From contig NZ_BMYU01000001.1 of assembly GCF_014652435.1 (NCBI RefSeq), positions 124,001 through 188,000 of the forward strand: a DNA stretch of 64,000 nucleotides, in the 5' to 3' direction. Position 1 is the stretch's first letter. Each line of letters starts with the position of its first letter. Both the position numbers and the translations under genes were made by a program. The stretch comes from Cognatundibacterium squillarum (GTDB taxonomy: Bacteria > Pseudomonadota > Gammaproteobacteria > Burkholderiales > Burkholderiaceae_D). This document shows, piece after piece, positions 61,134-64,000 of the stretch. The notes under the pieces are model-generated. The model saw only the letters and a list, made by a program, of their open reading frames with translations. It was not told the DNA's origin and searched no databases.

Positions 61134-64000
61134 TTATTGCACCTCGGCGGGACAACCATGCCAGCGGGTTTGCGCCGGAATGAATTCGCCTTTCATGACC
61201 AGCGTCAGCGGCCCCAGTGTGACATTTTCACCGACCTGTGCGCTGTACAGCACGCAACTGCGCGGCCCCATATACACACCGGAACCGATTTCCACCTGAT
61301 CAATTTTCATGATGCGGTCTTCAAACAAATGCGTTTGCGGGCAGCATAAAGCATTGATTTCGCTGTGGTCACCGATGTGTACGCAGTCAAACTCGGTAAT
61401 GTCGGTGGTATCCATATACACGCCTTTACCGATCCGCGCACCAAGCAGATTAAATGCCATTGGCAGCCACGGTGTACCGCGCAGATAACGCATGAAGTTC
61501 GGAACGGCAATGCCTTCATACAGATTGGTAATCGCTTCGGACAGCCAGACAAACGGCGTCCACATCGGTACGGCAGACTGACGATAACGACCGATCAGCA
61601 ACCATTTGAGCACCAGTACAAACACAAAGCAACCGAAGCCATAGGCCAGACCGGCCAGCACCAGATACACAATCACTTCCGTCCAGCGTTCATCACCCGC
61701 CATCGGCATCAGATCCAGCACCACCGTGTAACCCACTGCGGTGACCAAAGCATGCGGAGAGATAATCCGGAAGGCTTCTACCAGACCACGCCCGATACGG
61801 CGGAAAACGGAAGGCGCAAACGTCAGCGATTCCGGGAAACCTTTGACTTCTTCACGTGCCGGCAAATGCATGGCAGGAGAACCCAGCCAGGTATCGCCGG
61901 GACGCATTTTGTCGTTATCCGGCGCTGCAGTATGGACACCGATCAGCACTTCTTCCGGCAGAATCGTGCCATCCGGAATGTAAGCACCGTTACCGACAAA
62001 GCTACGGCGCGATACGACCGTTGGTTTTACTTCCATCCAGCCGCAATCGATTTGTTCATCACCCAGCAACACTGCGTCGGCGATAAAAGTATCTTCGCCC
62101 AGCGTCAGCATGTCCGGCACTACGCCCAGCGCCGTGGAAATTTCCGCACCTTTACCGACTTTGGCACCGAGCAGGCGATACCAGAACGGGGCATACACCG
62201 TCGCATAAACACCGTGCAGCACATGCAGGCTGGATTCCTGAATCTGATTCACCAGCCATTTTGCGCAATACGTCACACTGTGAACCGGATATAAACCACT
62301 GCGCAGACGCGGTAAAAATGCCCAGCGGATAAAGGCAGACAACAAGGCTGTGCCGATAATCAGGACGCCGGTGGCAGGGAAGGCCAGCAGGAAATATTTC
62401 AGCAATTGCAGTAACACTACATTGCCATTCAGCGGGGTCAGAATGTCCAGACTGTCGAACCAGTCGATCATCACAAACACCGGAAACACCGGCATAAAGA
62501 ACAAAGCCGCGACCAGCAGCGCACCCGCTGCAAAATACAGCGCTTCCAGCGTATGACGCAGATTGCTGACCGGTGGACGTGGCGGATACACGCTGCGATC
62601 AAACACACCTGCATCGCGTGCCGGTGAACCTTTCCAGACTCTGCCGGCAGGCACGGTTTGCCCGTCTGCCAGCGCAGATTGTCCATCCAGGTGTGCCGCT
62701 GTCTCCAGACGGGTGTTTCCCTCTAAAACAGAATACGAACCGACGTAAGCGTCATCCGCCAGAACGATTTCGCCCAGTACCAGTTCACCGTTTTCGACAC
62801 GCGCATTTTCAAAGTTACAGGCATTACCAACCGAAGCGCCATCGCCGATACGCAGTAAGCCGGGAGCACGGATCGTCATCGAACCGATGATCACATCACG
62901 ACCGATTTTCGCGCCCAGCGCACGCAGCCACCAGCGGTACAGCGATGAACCGGAAAGCATGTATGCCGGTGCAGCTTCGACCAGACGGTCCGCCAGCCAC
63001 CAGCGGAAATACGTCAGTCCCCATAAAGGATAACGACCCGGACGCAGATTACCGGCAATCAGCCATTTACCGATGATGGCGACAAAAAACTCCGCCACCG
63101 TCAGCCCCAGAAATACCAGAACCGATAAGGCCATAGCCCGCGCAATTGAATCCCCCGGATCGCCGGTGAAATAGTGGTACGCAAAAAACGGTGCCAGCCA
63201 CTGAATCATACGAATCGCCACCAGCACCGGCGTTGCCATCGCTTGCGCAGCACCACAGGCCAACCGTTGCCAGACCGGTGCGATACGGCGCGGCTTTACG
63301 CTCGCATTCACAATGGAACGCTGTTGTGCTGCCAGCGCAGCAGCAATCGCGCCTACCTGACGGTGCTGATAAATATCCGCGATTTTTAAACCGGCAAAAC
63401 GCACATCCTGACGGACTGCCGACACCAGTTTCGCCGCCAGCAAAGAATGTCCGCCCAGATCACGGAAAAAATCCGCGCTGCGCACTATGGGTTGCCCCGG
63501 AAACAGTGTCGCCAGCGCAGGGAATAACACGCTTTCCGCATCATTTTCTGCGATATCCGATTCGCCTGAAGCCGCCTGTGCGGCCAGCGGTAAGGCTTTC
63601 AGGGTATTACGGTCAATTTTGCCGGACGTTAAGCGCGGAACTTCTTCCATCCACTCAAACCGAGACGGCACCATGTAAGGCGGCAAACGCTGCGCCAGAT
63701 GCTGACGCAGTTGCGCAGCCAGTTCCGCATTATTCAGTAGCAGGACGGAGGCATCTGCGTTGATATCCCGCGCTAAAAACGCCACGATCTGATCGATGCC
63801 GCCATCTTTGCGCAACACCACCGCCACAGTACCGACACCGACTTCGGCAGCGAGTAAGCTTTCGATTTCACCGAGTTCTACGCGGAAACCACGGATTTTG
63901 ACCTGATCATCAGCGCGGCCCAGACACTGCACAGAGCCATCTTCCTGAATCACCGCCAGATCACCGGTACGGTATAAACGCGCTTCCTGTGCAGAACGCG
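61134..64000 (-). CDS. Pls/PosA-type nonribosomal peptide synthetase, N-terminus beyond window
   Basis: Open to the right edge (at least 955 residues); the adenylation domain is cut off before its RLYRTGDL motif. Seen in order: adenylation motif A8 (QVKIRGFRVELGEIES), A10 (SGKIDRNTLK), a carrier protein (FFRDLGGHSLLAAKLV, with the phosphopantetheine Ser), then about 650 residues with six or so membrane helices and three blocks of hexapeptide repeats (LGAKIGRDVIIGSMTIRAPG; LGAKVGKGAEISTALG; LGARIGKGVYMDTTDI). This is the architecture of epsilon-poly-lysine synthetase (Pls) and PosA proteins, single-module enzymes that polymerise one amino acid at the membrane. The amino acid cannot be predicted because the binding pocket is outside the window. 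Confidence 0.9.
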   Translation of the reverse strand, partial: RSAQEARLYRTGDLAVIQEDGSVQCLGRADDQVKIRGFRVELGEIESLLAAEVGVGTVAVVLRKDGGIDQIVAFLARDINADASVLLLNNAELAAQLRQHLAQRLPPYMVPSRFEWMEEVPRLTSGKIDRNTLKALPLAAQAASGESDIAENDAESVLFPALATLFPGQPIVRSADFFRDLGGHSLLAAKLVSAVRQDVRFAGLKIADIYQHRQVGAIAAALAAQQRSIVNASVKPRRIAPVWQRLACGAAQAMATPVLVAIRMIQWLAPFFAYHYFTGDPGDSIARAMALSVLVFLGLTVAEFFVAIIGKWLIAGNLRPGRYPLWGLTYFRWWLADRLVEAAPAYMLSGSSLYRWWLRALGAKIGRDVIIGSMTIRAPGLLRIGDGASVGNACNFENARVENGELVLGEIVLADDAYVGSYSVLEGNTRLETAAHLDGQSALADGQTVPAGRVWKGSPARDAGVFDRSVYPPRPPVSNLRHTLEALYFAAGALLVAALFFMPVFPVFVMIDWFDSLDILTPLNGNVVLLQLLKYFLLAFPATGVLIIGTALLSAFIRWAFLPRLRSGLYPVHSVTYCAKWLVNQIQESSLHVLHGVYATVYAPFWYRLLGAKVGKGAEISTALGVVPDMLTLGEDTFIADAVLLGDEQIDCGWMEVKPTVVSRRSFVGNGAYIPDGTILPEEVLIGVHTAAPDNDKMRPGDTWLGSPAMHLPAREEVKGFPESLTFAPSVFRRIGRGLVEAFRIISPHALVTAVGYTVVLDLMPMAGDERWTEVIVYLVLAGLAYGFGCFVFVLVLKWLLIGRYRQSAVPMWTPFVWLSEAITNLYEGIAVPNFMRYLRGTPWLPMAFNLLGARIGKGVYMDTTDITEFDCVHIGDHSEINALCCPQTHLFEDRIMKIDQVEIGSGVYMGPRSCVLYSAQVGENVTLGPLTLVMKGEFIPAQTRWHGCPAEVQ

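Overview
The window looks like a chromosomal segment of a betaproteobacterium of the order Burkholderiales, most like Oxalobacteraceae. The reasons are the smc-zipA-ligA block running divergently from a dapC-dapD-dapE cluster, the order rpsB-tsf-pyrH-frr-cdsA-dxr-rseP-bamA-skp-lpxD-fabZ-lpxA-lpxB, and the map-glnD pair divergent from rpsB. The family assignment is an inference from protein similarity and gene order; no rRNA or tRNA gene was seen.

Layout. 1-2125: an AT-rich stretch with the 5' part of an OLD-like ATPase/TOPRIM gene, cut by the window edge. 2126-10749: a PACE efflux pump, an ABC-F protein (YheS), PrmB, and a lysine/diaminopimelate cluster (dapC, dapD, dapE) interrupted by pilU and an ArsC-like gene. 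11082-18680: smc, zipA, ligA, galU, a chromosome-organisation, division and replication block. 18864-22849: a graveyard of Rhs toxin tips with intact immunity-like genes. 23502-27635: a pseudouridine synthase, glnD and map, on the minus strand. 27894-41051: translation factors (rpsB, tsf, frr), pyrH, then envelope genes for phospholipid, isoprenoid, outer-membrane protein and lipid A synthesis. uppS, which normally sits between frr and cdsA, is absent. 41153-48456: TatD, an ankyrin protein, a NitT/TauT-type ABC permease and ATPase, DsbA, lactate dehydrogenase and a small conserved protein.

48775-54051 is accessory: a secreted double-SH3 protein, then a tandem array of five small membrane proteins. 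Three have the Glu/His/His-Asn pattern of CPBP (Rce1/Abi) intramembrane metalloproteases. The two flanking ones look like paralogues of the same fold that lost the histidines, with the same 33-residue spacing kept in all five. I regard this as the best candidate for an undescribed system. 54174-59702 is an SOS mutagenesis cassette (imuA-imuB-dnaE2) with a near-perfect LexA box. 61134 to the right edge is a truncated Pls/PosA-type nonribosomal peptide synthetase.

Scattered through the window are six copies of one 84-bp intergenic repeat, always exactly 84 bp, three in each orientation, mostly at gene 3' ends.
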